Shown piece after piece: positions 34,701 through 48,100 of a stretch of DNA of 64,000 bases. Below the pieces are notes generated by a model. That model saw only the letters and a list, made by a program, of their open reading frames with translations. It had not been told where the DNA came from and searched no databases. The stretch is from Gibbula magus (taxonomy: Eukaryota; Mollusca; Gastropoda; Trochida; Trochidae). The stretch covers positions 11,666,663-11,730,662 of the forward strand of contig OW388298.1 of NCBI GenBank assembly GCA_936450465.1, written 5' to 3'. Each line of letters begins with the position of its first letter. Position 1 is the first letter of the stretch. A program made the translations under genes and the position numbers.

Positions 34701-37700
34701 ACTCTAGTTCTGTTGAGTTCCAAGATGGGGTCTCTGGCGCACTTGTGTTGTATCACATAATGAAGAATAAAGCTATATTCAACAATTGGTGGAGATCTTA
34801 AACGATCTAAACATCACTCAAATAATGCTTGAACACTTCCGTGGGTTGCCACACGAAGTTGGGAGTTTGAAAATGGCTTGGTTTCGTCATCCATTCATTG
34901 AGATATATGCCATAGATGCCTTGACATCAGAAGTGTCCTCTTTGAAAGAACAATTAAAAACTTTGTCCCTTGATAAGCAACCCGCCATAGCTGCGGTATC
35001 AACAATAGTCTGCCAGTTGTTCTGTTGAGTTCCAAGATGGCGTCAATGGCGCACATGTGTTGAAGATGTAATGAAGAATAAAGCTATATTCAACGACCAC
35101 AATGGACAAGTTCGTATTGTCAAGGTTAGACGGACGCACTTACAGCTCGTAATCATCAATGTAGATCCCCATCTCCTCCCCTAGGTACTCTGTGTACAAA
35201 GCCCAACCCTGCGGAGTATACAGTGGAACAAGTATTATTTAGGGACATCAACATAACGTCACTGACAAAAGATTTAAACATGGGTTGCTGCATTCATAAA
35301 AAGTTCTGAGTTTACGGGCAAACATTTTCAGACGCCTCTTTACATCAGCATTACAGAGAGGAGTATATACGACTCACAAACAAAAGTACGAATGGCTTTT
35401 GTAAGAAAAAGATAATTAAATAATCTAATAGAAGGCACTGAGAAGTTGGATGGATGAACGACAACAAATGGTTTATCAACCCAATATCTAGAAGTCCAAA
35501 GAACACCTGTCAAATACATCTAAATTTGCAACCCGTGAAATAACAAATAGTAAAGTTGACTTTAGACTGTGAAAGCTAAAATGTATCCACATACGAGAAT
35601 AGAGAATCTCACCCAAGTGTCTTCTGATATCAAATATATCAACACTAGTTGATAATAGTTACAAATATGGGAGGCTTGCCGAGGATTTTTTACTTTAATC
35701 AACAAGTGTTGATGAAGGTTGAAGGATGAAGGCTGTTACTCTGTTCGTTAAACCAAAGGATACTTTGAGGAAAGCTTATATTCGAAGCTGTGAATCAGAT
35801 GTGGATGTTTTATGAGAAAGTATGTACTTTATTATTTGATTCAATTGTTGATGCTAGATGTTATTAGATGATTTAACCAGAAAATGGGTTATATTAGCAA
35901 TTTCAAACTAAGACACGCTCAATATGTTTTCACTTTCTTCAAAATAATCGGTAATTAATATCAATATTTTACATATATAACATCAAAATAATGTTCTTTT
36001 AAACTTATTTCAATGTGGAATAAAATACAAAGAACAAATCTCATAAAATATGCACTTCTTATTTTAACAGAAATCGATCAGCAAAGACATAGATGTTTAT
36101 TAGCGATGTCGAGATTAAATTGTACATGGCAAGTCCTCTTCAACCTATCCCAGGAACAGATCAAAACCATGAATACACTTAAAACAAAACGCAAGTCAAT
36201 CAACAATCACATCAATCAAATCTGTTTTATGTAAAGGTTTATCTATTTCATGACCCTTTTTAACATCGTATATAGTATATCTTGTATAAATAAGTTTATA
36301 GTATCTCATAACCCTACACGGGCGACCCTTAACCTTGGTTTTTATTGTGTAATTGCCAAAGTTTGTCAATCAAAATATCAATTTCTTAAATTTATCTTAC
36401 ACAACGAAAAACACTAGTTATTAGTTATATATATTACAATAGTGTTTCTTGAAAAGACAAAATAAAAAAAGCATGATCACAAAATAACAAAACCACGATC
36501 ACAAAATAACATAACCACGATCACAAAATAACAAAAGCATGATCCTAAATAACAAAAGCATGATCACAAAATAACAAAAGCATGATCACAAAATAAGAAA
36601 AGCCTGATCCCAAAATAACAAAACCACGATGACAAAATAATAAGAGCTTGATCCCAAAATAACAAAAGCATGATCACAAAATAACAAAAGCATGATCACA
36701 AAATAACAAAAGCATGATCACAAAATAACAAAACCACGATCACAAAATGATAAGAGCATGATCCCAAAATAACAAAAGCATGATCGCAAAATAACAAAAG
36801 CATGATCACAAAATAACAAAAGCATGGATCACAAAAAACAATGTACAAACAGACATACAGATGGACGGAAGAGTGGATGGAGCGATGAACGGAGGGCACT
36901 TTTCCCATGTCATGCTAATCCTACACCTTTCCTGTCTAATCGGATCCCGAGATGCACTCACCTCCACGAATGATGTATAGAAAGGGAAGGAGAAGGGAAC
37001 CCTGTACAGATCGTTGTAAATCATCTTCTGTCTGAAGTCCGGGTTGCCAGTGCTGATAGCGATGCTACTCTGAAATGTGATGTTGAGTTTGATGAGGGTA
37101 TCGTATGGAGAAACGAGCATGGATTTGCACAAATTGTTGTGCACAAAGTTGCACGAGTTTCGAAACCGAATATGGCACACTTTTGAGTGCAATGTTTTCT
37201 TTATTATCGAGTTTTAAAGGTATACTAACATGCCACAGAAAGAACACGGTAAGCAAGTGTTGCGGCCTGATTGTCCACATTAAAGGAAAGTGTTGATCAG
37301 CATTAAGATGCATTATTTGTTGCGTTGTGGATATTCTCTCAATATATATGTTTTAGTATTAATAAGTTATCAAAATAGAGCGTATTTCTTCGTTTCACAT
37401 AATGTACCAAAACATAATGGCGGATATAGAACCATATATTTAATGAGACAAGGGCAGATTATTTCAGCCAACTTTCCTATGCAAAATGCAATTTTACTTT
37501 GTGATAACACGCATAGCATAAATTTAGTTTAATCATGTGGTTCATCTCTTACAAAATTGCTTCCTATATTCCCCTATTTACCAGTTTAAACTGAAATGTT
37601 CTCAAGTGCATTATCAATCTTTGCTTTCGATAATTTATAAACATTTGCCAAACATCCAGACGTCTTTAAGTCATGCTTCTTTTGAACGATGCAACCACTG

Positions 37701-40203
37701 AAACAACTCATAATTCTAAACGATTGTTGCATCACAAAGAAGCGGCATCCCTAACGAAGACTTGGAAAATGTTGGATGACTCTTATCTTATGTTTGTTGT
37801 TGTTGTTGTACAAATCGAAGCTAATCAATCAATCAATCTTTTATTCAATAGAAAGGCCACCGGCCCACGACCAAGATCAACAGATGAAATTCTTAATTAA
37901 CATAGTTGCCTGTGGTCAAACAAAAGAATTTCGTACAATCAAAGCATCTTTCACATAATTTGCTAAAATGTTAAAATCCTGAAGGTTATGGATCGAAGCT
38001 AACATTTTAATTGAAAGCTTATTCCATTGCTTTTAAAAGATAAATTGAAACGAAAAGCCCCGAGCAGCGCTCAAGTTTTGAGAAAGTAGAAGGCAAAACC
38101 TTACAAAACGGCCACGAAAACTGTAATGCGGCTGTTTGCCAATTTGCCGCCATCTTGCTTTTCTGCATTACGTAAGATGGCAAAATGCTATATTTTCACT
38201 TCTTGTATTTGTGGGAATTGATAAAACATATGTATTGATTAAAAAAGTGACAATGTAACACTACTTTATCATTAAACTAATCAATAATGTCTTGTTTTAC
38301 CGTAGCAAAGTTGTCCACTCTCGTAAGGCCCATTTTCAAATTTGAAGTCATAACATCATATGACTTATATACTTTTAGTAATATGGTTCACCCTGATTGT
38401 CCAATCAGCATGTGTTTATAACATATATGTTTAAAATAGGAACGTCATCTCGAATTACATTTCCACAAACATTATCCCTCTCTTTAAGGTTTTTATGGGT
38501 ATTTAATAGTCAGTGAATATACCGTACCCACCTGAAAATGATGTCCGGGATTAGCCTCGTGTAGAACCAGTGACCTCATCGTAAAGTTCAGACTGCAAGG
38601 CAAGCAATACAGTTGTGGACACAAGAAAGTATGCGATTCTGGCGATTCTTGCTGATCTTCGCAGTGTTATATTGTTACCAATTGAAATGTGTAAAATTAC
38701 GACATGTCTGAATACAGTCTTAATCATTAAAGGTACTGTAGCACGATTTTCTTACTGAAATATAGTGCTCTCAGAAAAATATGAATAAGTGTTCACATTA
38801 AAATGGCCGCTCGAAGGTAGTTCAAGTGGTCTAATTGATGTAGGGATACATAAACATTCAGTGTAGAGTTATAGATATGGTACAATGATGGAATGGTCAA
38901 TCATCTTGCTGTCTAAACTCTCTAATTTTCATGAGACCGACAAATCTACCTCTAACACTGAAGAGTTCAACACCACTGTCGGTTTATACTTCGCACCATT
39001 TTCATAGAATATGGATAACCTTTTTCTATGGATACGGTTTATCGGGTCATATAATGAGATGTTTTTCCCTCTAACATAACAATATGTTGTACAAACTTTA
39101 AACAGCAAATTTGAGAAAACAACATTGCAATATTACGTGCTACAGCGCATTTAATCTTTAACTGTAACAAATATTCGATTTGTCAACTTGCGACCTGAGG
39201 AAAATATCTTGGGGCAGTGAACACGTCGTCAAGCCCATATAAAGATCAACAACAATACCAACTTTAAGAAGGGCGTCATTAAACCTAAGAAGTTTCATTT
39301 CACCCATCTACCTTGCCTAGTTAAAAAGATAAGACGTGCTTTCAGAAACATGGACAGATACTGCTCTGAAAATCATAAATATAGTACATATTCTTGGATA
39401 AGCTATCGTGCATTTGTTGGTAACTATTATTGGCAAAAAGGAATAACAGTTTTTCTTGGCACTATTATGATACAATCCTACGTTTCTTCGGGACGTTTCA
39501 CGTTGGCCCAAAATATCCCCGGTCTCGTCCCATCAGTAGCACCCTGTGAGTAGCCTCCCCTTGGACCATCGTTCACCATCTCACGAACCCTACAAATATA
39601 GGATTCAAATCCGTCATAAATCATTGTAATAATAGTTACAAATCATTGTAATAATAGTTACATATCATTGAAATAATAGTTACAAATCATTGTAATAATA
39701 GTTACAAATCATTGTAATAATAGTTACAAATCATTGTAATAATAGTTACAAATCATTGATATAATAGTTACAAATCATTGTAATAATAGTTACAAATCAT
39801 TGATATATCAGCTGGGAGTGGTGTAACAAATCATTGTAACTTCAGTTACAAATCATTGATATATCAGTTACAAATCATTGATATATCAGTTACAAGTCAT
39901 TTGTACATGAGTACAAATCATTGTAAAAGCAATTACAAGTCATCTGTACATGAGTACAAATCATTGTAAAACAGTTCATATCATTGATATATCAGTTACA
40001 AATTATTGATATATCAGTTACAAATTATTGATATATTGTTTACAAATCATTGTATAAACAGTTCATATCATTGATATATCAGTTACAAATTATTGATATA
40101 TTGTTTACAAATCATTGTATAAACAGTTGCAAGTCATTGGAATGTCAGTTTACACATCGCAGTAAAAGCGGTTACAAGTCATTGGTATGAGTTACAGATA
40201 ATG

Positions 40204-40239
<36 letters not shown>

Positions 40240-42068
40240 GTCAATTGATATAGCGCATTATGCATGTTCTTAGCGCAAAATGATTGTAGATCATTGTAAT
40301 ATCAGTTACAAATTATTGATATATTAGTTACAAATCATTGTAATATCAGTTACAAGTCATTCTTATATCACTTACAAATCATTGTAAAAGCAATTACAAG
40401 TCATTAGTATATGAGTTACAAATCATTGTAAAACAGTTACAAATCAGTGATATATCAATTACAAATTATTGATATATTTGTTACAAATCATTGTATAAAC
40501 AGTTGCACGCCATTGATATATCAGTTACAAATCATTGAAATGTCCGTTTACAAATCGCTGTAAAAGCAGTTACAATTCATTATAAATTAATATATGAGTT
40601 ACAAATCATTGTTTAACGGTTACAAATCATTGATATATCAGTTACAAATCATTTGATATATTTGTAACAAATCGTTATACAAATAGTTACAAGTTTAATT
40701 GTAAAATAACTATGATATAAAATCTAACGTAATACGTGTAATCGCAGAGAGCTGCAAGTGTCTAGGACGTACTGAGGAGCGACTAGGACAGAGGAAGGTT
40801 TGGTTTGATCCTTGGTATCAGTATGGATTCTTTTTATTTTAATGTTACGTTGACAGGATTCTTATTTCGTTTTAAAAAAGATCCAATTTATAATCTTTTT
40901 AGTGAACTTTTGTGAACTGCCTAGAAATCGTCGTTATTCAAACATTTTTAAAAAAACGCTGAACATGATTCTTTTTTAAAATGTCGACCATAGATCCCTG
41001 ATTTCTTGTTCATGGAGATCTTTAATCGTTTCACAGATATCTAATATTTTTTTTTAAAAAACACTCATACATCACGTCATCACGATTTAGAGGGGAAGTA
41101 ACTCTAGATTCAACTTTTGAAAAGCTGCATCGCAGGGCTTATTCGGATTCGGATTTGTTCGGTTGACTAGGAGCGTCGGCAGGCCACACAATGACACATC
41201 AAGACTCATTTTGTACACAGGACATTGAAGCTACTAGCACCAAGCAGCTGATCGATGGTGTACTGAAGTTGTGTATGATTTTTAAATCTACAATTATCTT
41301 GACCGAGTTAGAATATAAATGCACTGTGCTGTAGCTGATGATATTTTTCAAATATTCATTCAACCAGAAATACTCGGGTAAACTCGGGGTAACGCTTTTC
41401 AGCGATTGGTAATTCGCAGGACCCGTGGTATTTTGCGAAAGTTGTATTTGACTTTTGACCTGCTTTGCATAATTATCAGATTTGGATACCAAATTCATCA
41501 GATTGCCTTATTGCATCGATTACACCCTCTATTATATGAAAAAATAGCATATCCATATAAAATCATGTATATTGCCGATTATAAAAGCACTCGAACTTGC
41601 AATTCGTTCAACGAATGTGGCGAATAGTGTGAGGAACGCTGTTTTTCTACATATATCAATCAAGTAAATAACTGACAAAGGGAAATAATTCGAAGTTTGA
41701 AAACCTACTTTACAAGTTGTAATTACATCTTTTAACATTGATTTCGAACATTCAAAACTAATAACACCTTTACAAAGTGTCAACTTTTAAACTTGAGGAA
41801 AAACTTTTAAACTTGAATATTTAATTTTGAAACATTAATTATTTATTTAACTTATCAAAACATGCCTTTGAAATTGGCCCGTTTATATTTTCTTACGGAA
41901 GTTATGAAAAACCTCGGTTATTCAATATTTAGCTTTTAAAAAAAAGCTTAATTTGTTAATATCAACAACAAAAGCTATACGTTTATACTTGTTAACAAGA
42001 TTTTTGTACTTCTAAGTTTTTAAAAATTAAGATGCGCCCCTCTTCAGGCTTTTCGCTCTGTATAATAT

Positions 42069-42108
<40 letters not shown>

Positions 42109-45100
42109 ATACAAAATACACCTGGAACTCAACGATATATATATTCGTTTCATATATAGGGGATATTATATGAGTGTCTATGGCATACTATGTTAACGAC
42201 ACGAGTGCCTGAATATTAGTATTTCCCGAGCGAGAGCGATGGATATACCGATATTCAGACACGACTGTCGTAAACATAGTATGGCATAGACACTCATATA
42301 ATCTTCTGTTTATTGCCGAAGTCATGAAATTAATGAAAATACGGTAAAATCCACTTTCAACCATAGTCTAGCGACCCGCCGTAGCCGCATTTGGAACGCA
42401 GCGTCATAGACGAAGCGTGACGTCAAAGCATTGTTTATGACGTCACGTCACCATGAAAAAGTGATATTGTGCCCTGGGGCATCGTATGAAAAATATGAAC
42501 CCGGATATGATTGCCCTCGTAGGTAATAAAAATGTATATTTCATCATTAATACTTACTCTAAGGGCAGATCGGGTATGTTAGAGAAGAATTCGGGCAGTT
42601 TTGGGCCGATGACATCAAATATGATACGACGATACTCCTCCAGTAGGTCCTCCTGTAGTTGTAACAACAGAGCATTGAGAACATTCTTTTTCGAATTGTT
42701 AATAGGATATTGAAAACACCAATGTATAAGTTATGGGTCGATTTATGGTAAAAATGAAGATAAAACAATAAATTAAAATATATATGTTTGCAGTGGTACA
42801 GATGCATGGACTTAACTATTGCTTTAATTTGTTTAATCAAACAAGGCAATAACACCGACATAATTCTTATTTACATGTTGCCAAAAAAGTTTAAAAAGAA
42901 ATGTAACACCGGAGATGGAGAATACCCAATATCTTACTGTATACAAGGTATGTAAAAGCACTGGCAGTCTGAGATGGAGAATACCCAATATCTTACAGTT
43001 TATAAGGCATGTAAAAGTACTGCCAGTTGCCTTTTTGGATTCCTTATAAAAAAAATCCAACTCGATTACATTCGTGTTTTTGTAATTTGCTAACTTACCT
43101 TTATTAGGTTTCATATTAATTGAATAAGGGCAAAACTTCACTATAACGCACTTACTTTACGCCCAAATTACTCTGATAAGGAAAGGGAAGTAATGGTATG
43201 GAGTATGGCCTGAGGTGTTAGTTGTAACCCAATCCCTCAGTAGTACTTCCTACTTACTTTTGTCTCAAAGGTGAAGCGAGTATCATTTTCAAAAGAACGG
43301 AAGTAGTCCCCCGGCGTCCCCTCGACACCTTGCTTCCTCATGATCTGAAATTACAGGGGATACATATGGCGGTGATGGGAATAAGTTTTATTTTCATAAT
43401 ATCTAATCTGATCTCGATCTGTAGTTGGTTCTGATCAAGAAGAAATGATGGTTACTTTCAACTATTCTTTTATATTTGCTTTTCCATGTCATTAAAGTCA
43501 TAAACGGGTTCTACCTGTATCACACTTATATTAATCTTTCATATTTTAATTAAGAGTTTACCTACACTGCCGTGCAAAATTATATACTGTCTCTGTGTTT
43601 AGCGATCTCTTCATGAAGACGGTGTACTTAATTTGGCACAGTAGTGTACCTCCATCATGTTCCCGGCTATTCTTTCCACCTCCCTCCGCCCGATGTCATG
43701 AACCTCCAGTGCAGACATGTCCTCGGACAGGTACCATCGTATACACGCCTCGTAGAACTCTCTCCCTCCATCCAGAGAGCCCATACCAATCCCTGGTCGG
43801 GTGTTGGGCATGTATTCCTTAAACATATCATAGATGAATAAGTTACATGTAGGCCTTACAGGTCTGGCCTTAACAGTCTAATGTAAATATCAAAATGCAT
43901 ACAGTCACCAATATACATTGTCAGTGCACAAGCTTGTGTAAACGGCAGCATACATTATACCTCACACTGCTCATTTATCTTAAAATATATATGTGTGCAT
44001 AGACACAGACCTCATTTGAGAATAAAAAGAATGCTATTTTTTGCAATCGTTCACATTATATAATTGAATAATATCATAAAATTTAAAGGTTTTAAAGCAA
44101 ATCTTAAGATTGATTATCTAAGTTATCTTTATATAAACTATATTCTAAAAATACTAAAGACAGCTATAGTTCGAGATTGACACTTGACATAAAGGTAATT
44201 AGTTGACTTTGGCTGGGGACAGACAGCCATCTACGTTTAACATACCGTCTCAAGGAAACTCCAAAACTCACGGAGTGCTCCCAAAAGTTCGTTCACTGCC
44301 TCTGTTCCCCTGTCTATCAAACCTTGTCTGGTAACAGAAACAAATACTATAAATATACTATATAAACTACATATATACTACATATCTATACTCCTGTTTG
44401 TACTGATGAAATATGTATGTATGTATGTATGTATTAATTAATTATAATTCTATGTATTAATTTATGTTAAACGAAAGCAATAAAGAGACAACATTGTTCC
44501 TACCTTACTGTCGAGTCAATGGAGAGTTTGTCCAGTTTATCGGTGAAGGGAGAATAGGACTCGTTCACAGGAACCTGGAGTCGGTCGAATTGTCCCAGTA
44601 CCCTACTCTACAAAAGAAAGTATATCGATAAGCGTGCAACATGCGTGGTGTTCGTCTTATAAAAGAACATGTGTATGTGTGTATCTGTAATGGTCCATGG
44701 TCCAATGAGTGATGCATAGTGGACCCATACCTAGGATATACTGCAGTTTGTACAGTTTATGAACAATCCCCGGAATACCACCTTCGATTCCCGGCCATGT
44801 CATACTAATAAATCTTAAAGACGCATCCATTGTGTTTCATGATATTTTATTTGACTTTAATACGTGTCAAATTGCCTTATGTGAAGAAAGAAAGAGAAAC
44901 TTATTATTATTTTTTTTATTTTGCCCAACAGGATTAGCAATGGACCAAACAATCATGATATGACAATGGGAGCATTGCTATTTGAAACTGTATTAGTTTT
45001 CTTACCATAGAGTGGTTGTTATTTGTTCGCCCAAGCCTGACCGCCTCTCTCATTAATATTTCCATCTCTTCCAACTGAAATCATAAAACATATACATCTG

Positions 45101-48100
45101 AAAACCTATCTTACAATAATTATTGAAACATCACGTTAATTTGCTAGCTAAGGAATTTGTACAATTTTAATTGCATCTGCAACGTTTATACTTCAGTAGA
45201 ATACATTATAAATTCAGTTTACAGGATAAACGGTACCTGTTGTGGATATTTCTTGAGTCGTTCAATGTAGTTTTCGAAATCTCCTAGGGTGTCAAATGGA
45301 TGATAATCACTAATGTAGTCCAGGTTCTGTGGTCCACCTAGGAACGATACTGAGTTCAAGTGTTGATAGCTGGAAATATATTTCATTGAATGTGTGTAAG
45401 AAGACAAAATATATCCATCAAGTTTTAAGGTTTAAACAATTCGAAAATATTCAAAGAGTTCCTATGCAACGTCAGGTATGATTACTTCCTGTATCCGGTT
45501 GGTTCTTCTACTCGAACAGGTATAAATAGTTACATAAAAGGCACTAAGTCAATACTGATACAAAGGCAAATGATTTTAAAATTATAATAGCAGGTTGAAC
45601 TGTTTCGGGGCAGAGTTGTTGAATTGTGTTTTTGACGGTAAGTACCTTTTGAAACCACTGCCACCCGTCTATGAATGTGGTAAGTACTAATTCAAACCAC
45701 TGCCACCCGTCTATGAATATGGTAAGTGGTAATTTAAATACCTTTTGAAACCACTCGTCTATGGCAAGAACTTATTGAAACTATTGCCACCCGTCTATGA
45801 ATATGGTAAGTACCTTTTGAAACCACTGTAAGAACGGTAAGAACTTACTGAAACATCTGCCACCCGTATAAGAATGTGGTAAGAACTTACTGAAACCACT
45901 GCCACCCGTCTATGAATGTGGTAAGTACTCACTGAAACCACTGCCACCCGTCTATGAATGTGGTAAGTACTTACTAAAACCACTGCCACCCGTCTATGAA
46001 TGTGGTAATTATATAAGTACTCACTGAAACCACTGCCACCCGTCTATGAATGTGGTAAGTACTCACTGAAACCACTGCCACACGTTTATGAATGTGGCAA
46101 GTACTCACTGAAACCACTGCCACCCGCCTATGAATGTGGTAAGTACTTACTGAAACCACTGCCACCCGTTAAATAATGTGGTAAGAACTTACTGAAATCA
46201 CTGCCACGCGTCTATGAATTTGGTAAGCACTTACTCAAACCACTGCCACCCGTCTATGAATGTGGTAAGTACTCACTGAAACCACTGCCATCCGTTTATG
46301 AACGTGGTAAGCATATCTTCTAGTATCTTGTAGTTGATTGAATCCGTCTTGCTCAGATCGCTCACGGAAATATTCTGCAGTCGGCCGTGAAATTCATCCG
46401 CCTTCATCTTTAATGACACAAATAATTTAGTCAAGGGTGAATTATTTTCCTCCTTGATATAAAATGTACATCAATGTTTATATGTGGGTCCAAGCTATAA
46501 GTATTTCGTTATTATTTCTTACATTTTATAGTCATATTCATCACGGAATTAAGTTACGTGTTGATTTTAGCAGCTTAATTATTCCAACTTTTAACTAACC
46601 TTACACTCAAACCATGATAGCAGTTGTTTCAGATATAATGCGGACAGTTGATAAAGAACTACCAATTCATGTGATGTTTTTATTCCTTCATTGTTTATTC
46701 CTAAAATATTGGTGATAGCTTACTGTTGCATTGGAAAACTGAATATGCAGCAATGAAAAGAGGAATTATTCAATGTGCTTGAGATTTCGAAGCACTCTTC
46801 GTCATTGAATAGTCAAAATTAAGCAATTGTTATGTTGACTTAGATCGTTGTTTGATTTGATTGGCTAGAATTAAATTGAGTATTCAAGAGAGGGCTCTAC
46901 TTTCTCAAAGTTCTCTTAAAAGGGGGGTTCTATCGGAATATTTTTTGTGGAAACGAAATTTGAGAGGATATCCCAGTTTACACAAACATGCTACTAATAC
47001 ATTAAAATAATGTAATATGTTGATGAATTTATATTTCACATCTTAATAAAGACAAGCGCAAATTTTTTTTAAAATACGAACAATGAGAACTGAAGCTATT
47101 CATCGGCGCTTCGATTGGGGAAGACTTCTCTACAGCATAACAGCAAATTGTTTAATAGTGGTATGGCATGTTATCTGTTACTATATCTGTGAATACTCTA
47201 ACATTGTATGTATTTAGTCATTAAACAGTTGTACAAATTAGGTACTATACAGCTTGTTTTCATTTCACGTAATGTAAACAATCCAAGATGGCAACAGAAA
47301 CTTCCCTTTAAGCTGATTGATCGTCAAAATTTTTAAGGGAACCTATAGACAAAGGAGGCTTTGTGAAAGTGTTTTCAGATCATTGGAAAACGTAGGATAG
47401 GGAATTCTGTAGCCAGGGTTGGTGTGCATCTATTATATTTAAATGCTCTCTCTAGGCAGCGAGGACAACTGCTACCTTTCTATCTGCAAAGCTGGTCATG
47501 TTGAAAGATTCAACTTGGTCATCGTATTTATGCACATCTCGACTGGTGGCGCTTAATGGGCTTTCTTCTAGCTGCCATAAGTAGAACTCGTTGTGAAGTC
47601 TCGCGAAATCTCGTGAAGGCGTGCCTGTGAAACATCATGCATGATTTATATAACGAAATTGTGTCATGACTAAGGATGTCCCACTTCTTTTACGATTTTT
47701 TCAATTGTCCGACCGAGAGCTAGGTTTTCATGTTCACATAGTGATAATGCTATATGGCTAAAGGGTTTGCTGGGAACTTAAAAGATAAAATTAACAATGA
47801 AACAGCTTGACTGATATGTGAACATTCTCTACTTATATGTATACATTTTTCAAAAAAGTAAAATCTTTTAACCAGTTCGCATACATTCGGCTGATACACT
47901 GTGACACTTTTTACCGTTTTTCGTTTTCAATACAAAACATTTACAATTTCAAATGAAAATTCATTTGAACTTATTTGATTAATCTCATACCGAAGTTAAC
48001 ATATATTATATATATATTGTGTATATCTGCAAATAGAAATGCCAGACCATCAAGAGCGTTTGTTATCACTACTTGAACGTTGAGCTTTATATATTTATGA

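Larger units (their letters stand above)
30660..36010. repeat. Segmental duplication B, left copy
   Basis: Collinear and same-orientation with about 58300-64000, where the window ends. It contains the last four exons of the DUF885 gene with their introns, 3' flank, a 228-bp MITE, two LINE fragments and a small direct-repeat element, all present in both copies. The left end of similarity is near the phrase caaacgttttaatcaagcat (30669 and 58309). Confidence 0.9.

Noticed and set aside
34786..35028. 80-codon ORF conserved in both duplicates (62437-62679)
   Set aside because: No ATG start, no recognisable domain, and lies inside the small direct-repeat element; conservation is explained by recent duplication.
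36696..37192. Minus-strand ORFs with FVIL repeats
   Set aside because: Made by the 22-bp minisatellite. The part at 36962-37069 is exon 13 of the DUF885 gene in its proper frame and does not extend into the repeat.
39597..40700. CRISPR-like array
   Set aside because: Short-unit repeats without unique spacers of constant length; a eukaryotic minisatellite in an intron.
43595..43841. Plus-strand ORFs opposite exon 8
   Set aside because: Antisense shadows of exon 8 (43650-43817) of the DUF885 gene.
45795..46165. VAVVSVSTYHIHRR repeat ORFs
   Set aside because: A different frame of the 42-bp minisatellite; the only coding unit is the end of exon 3 in another frame.
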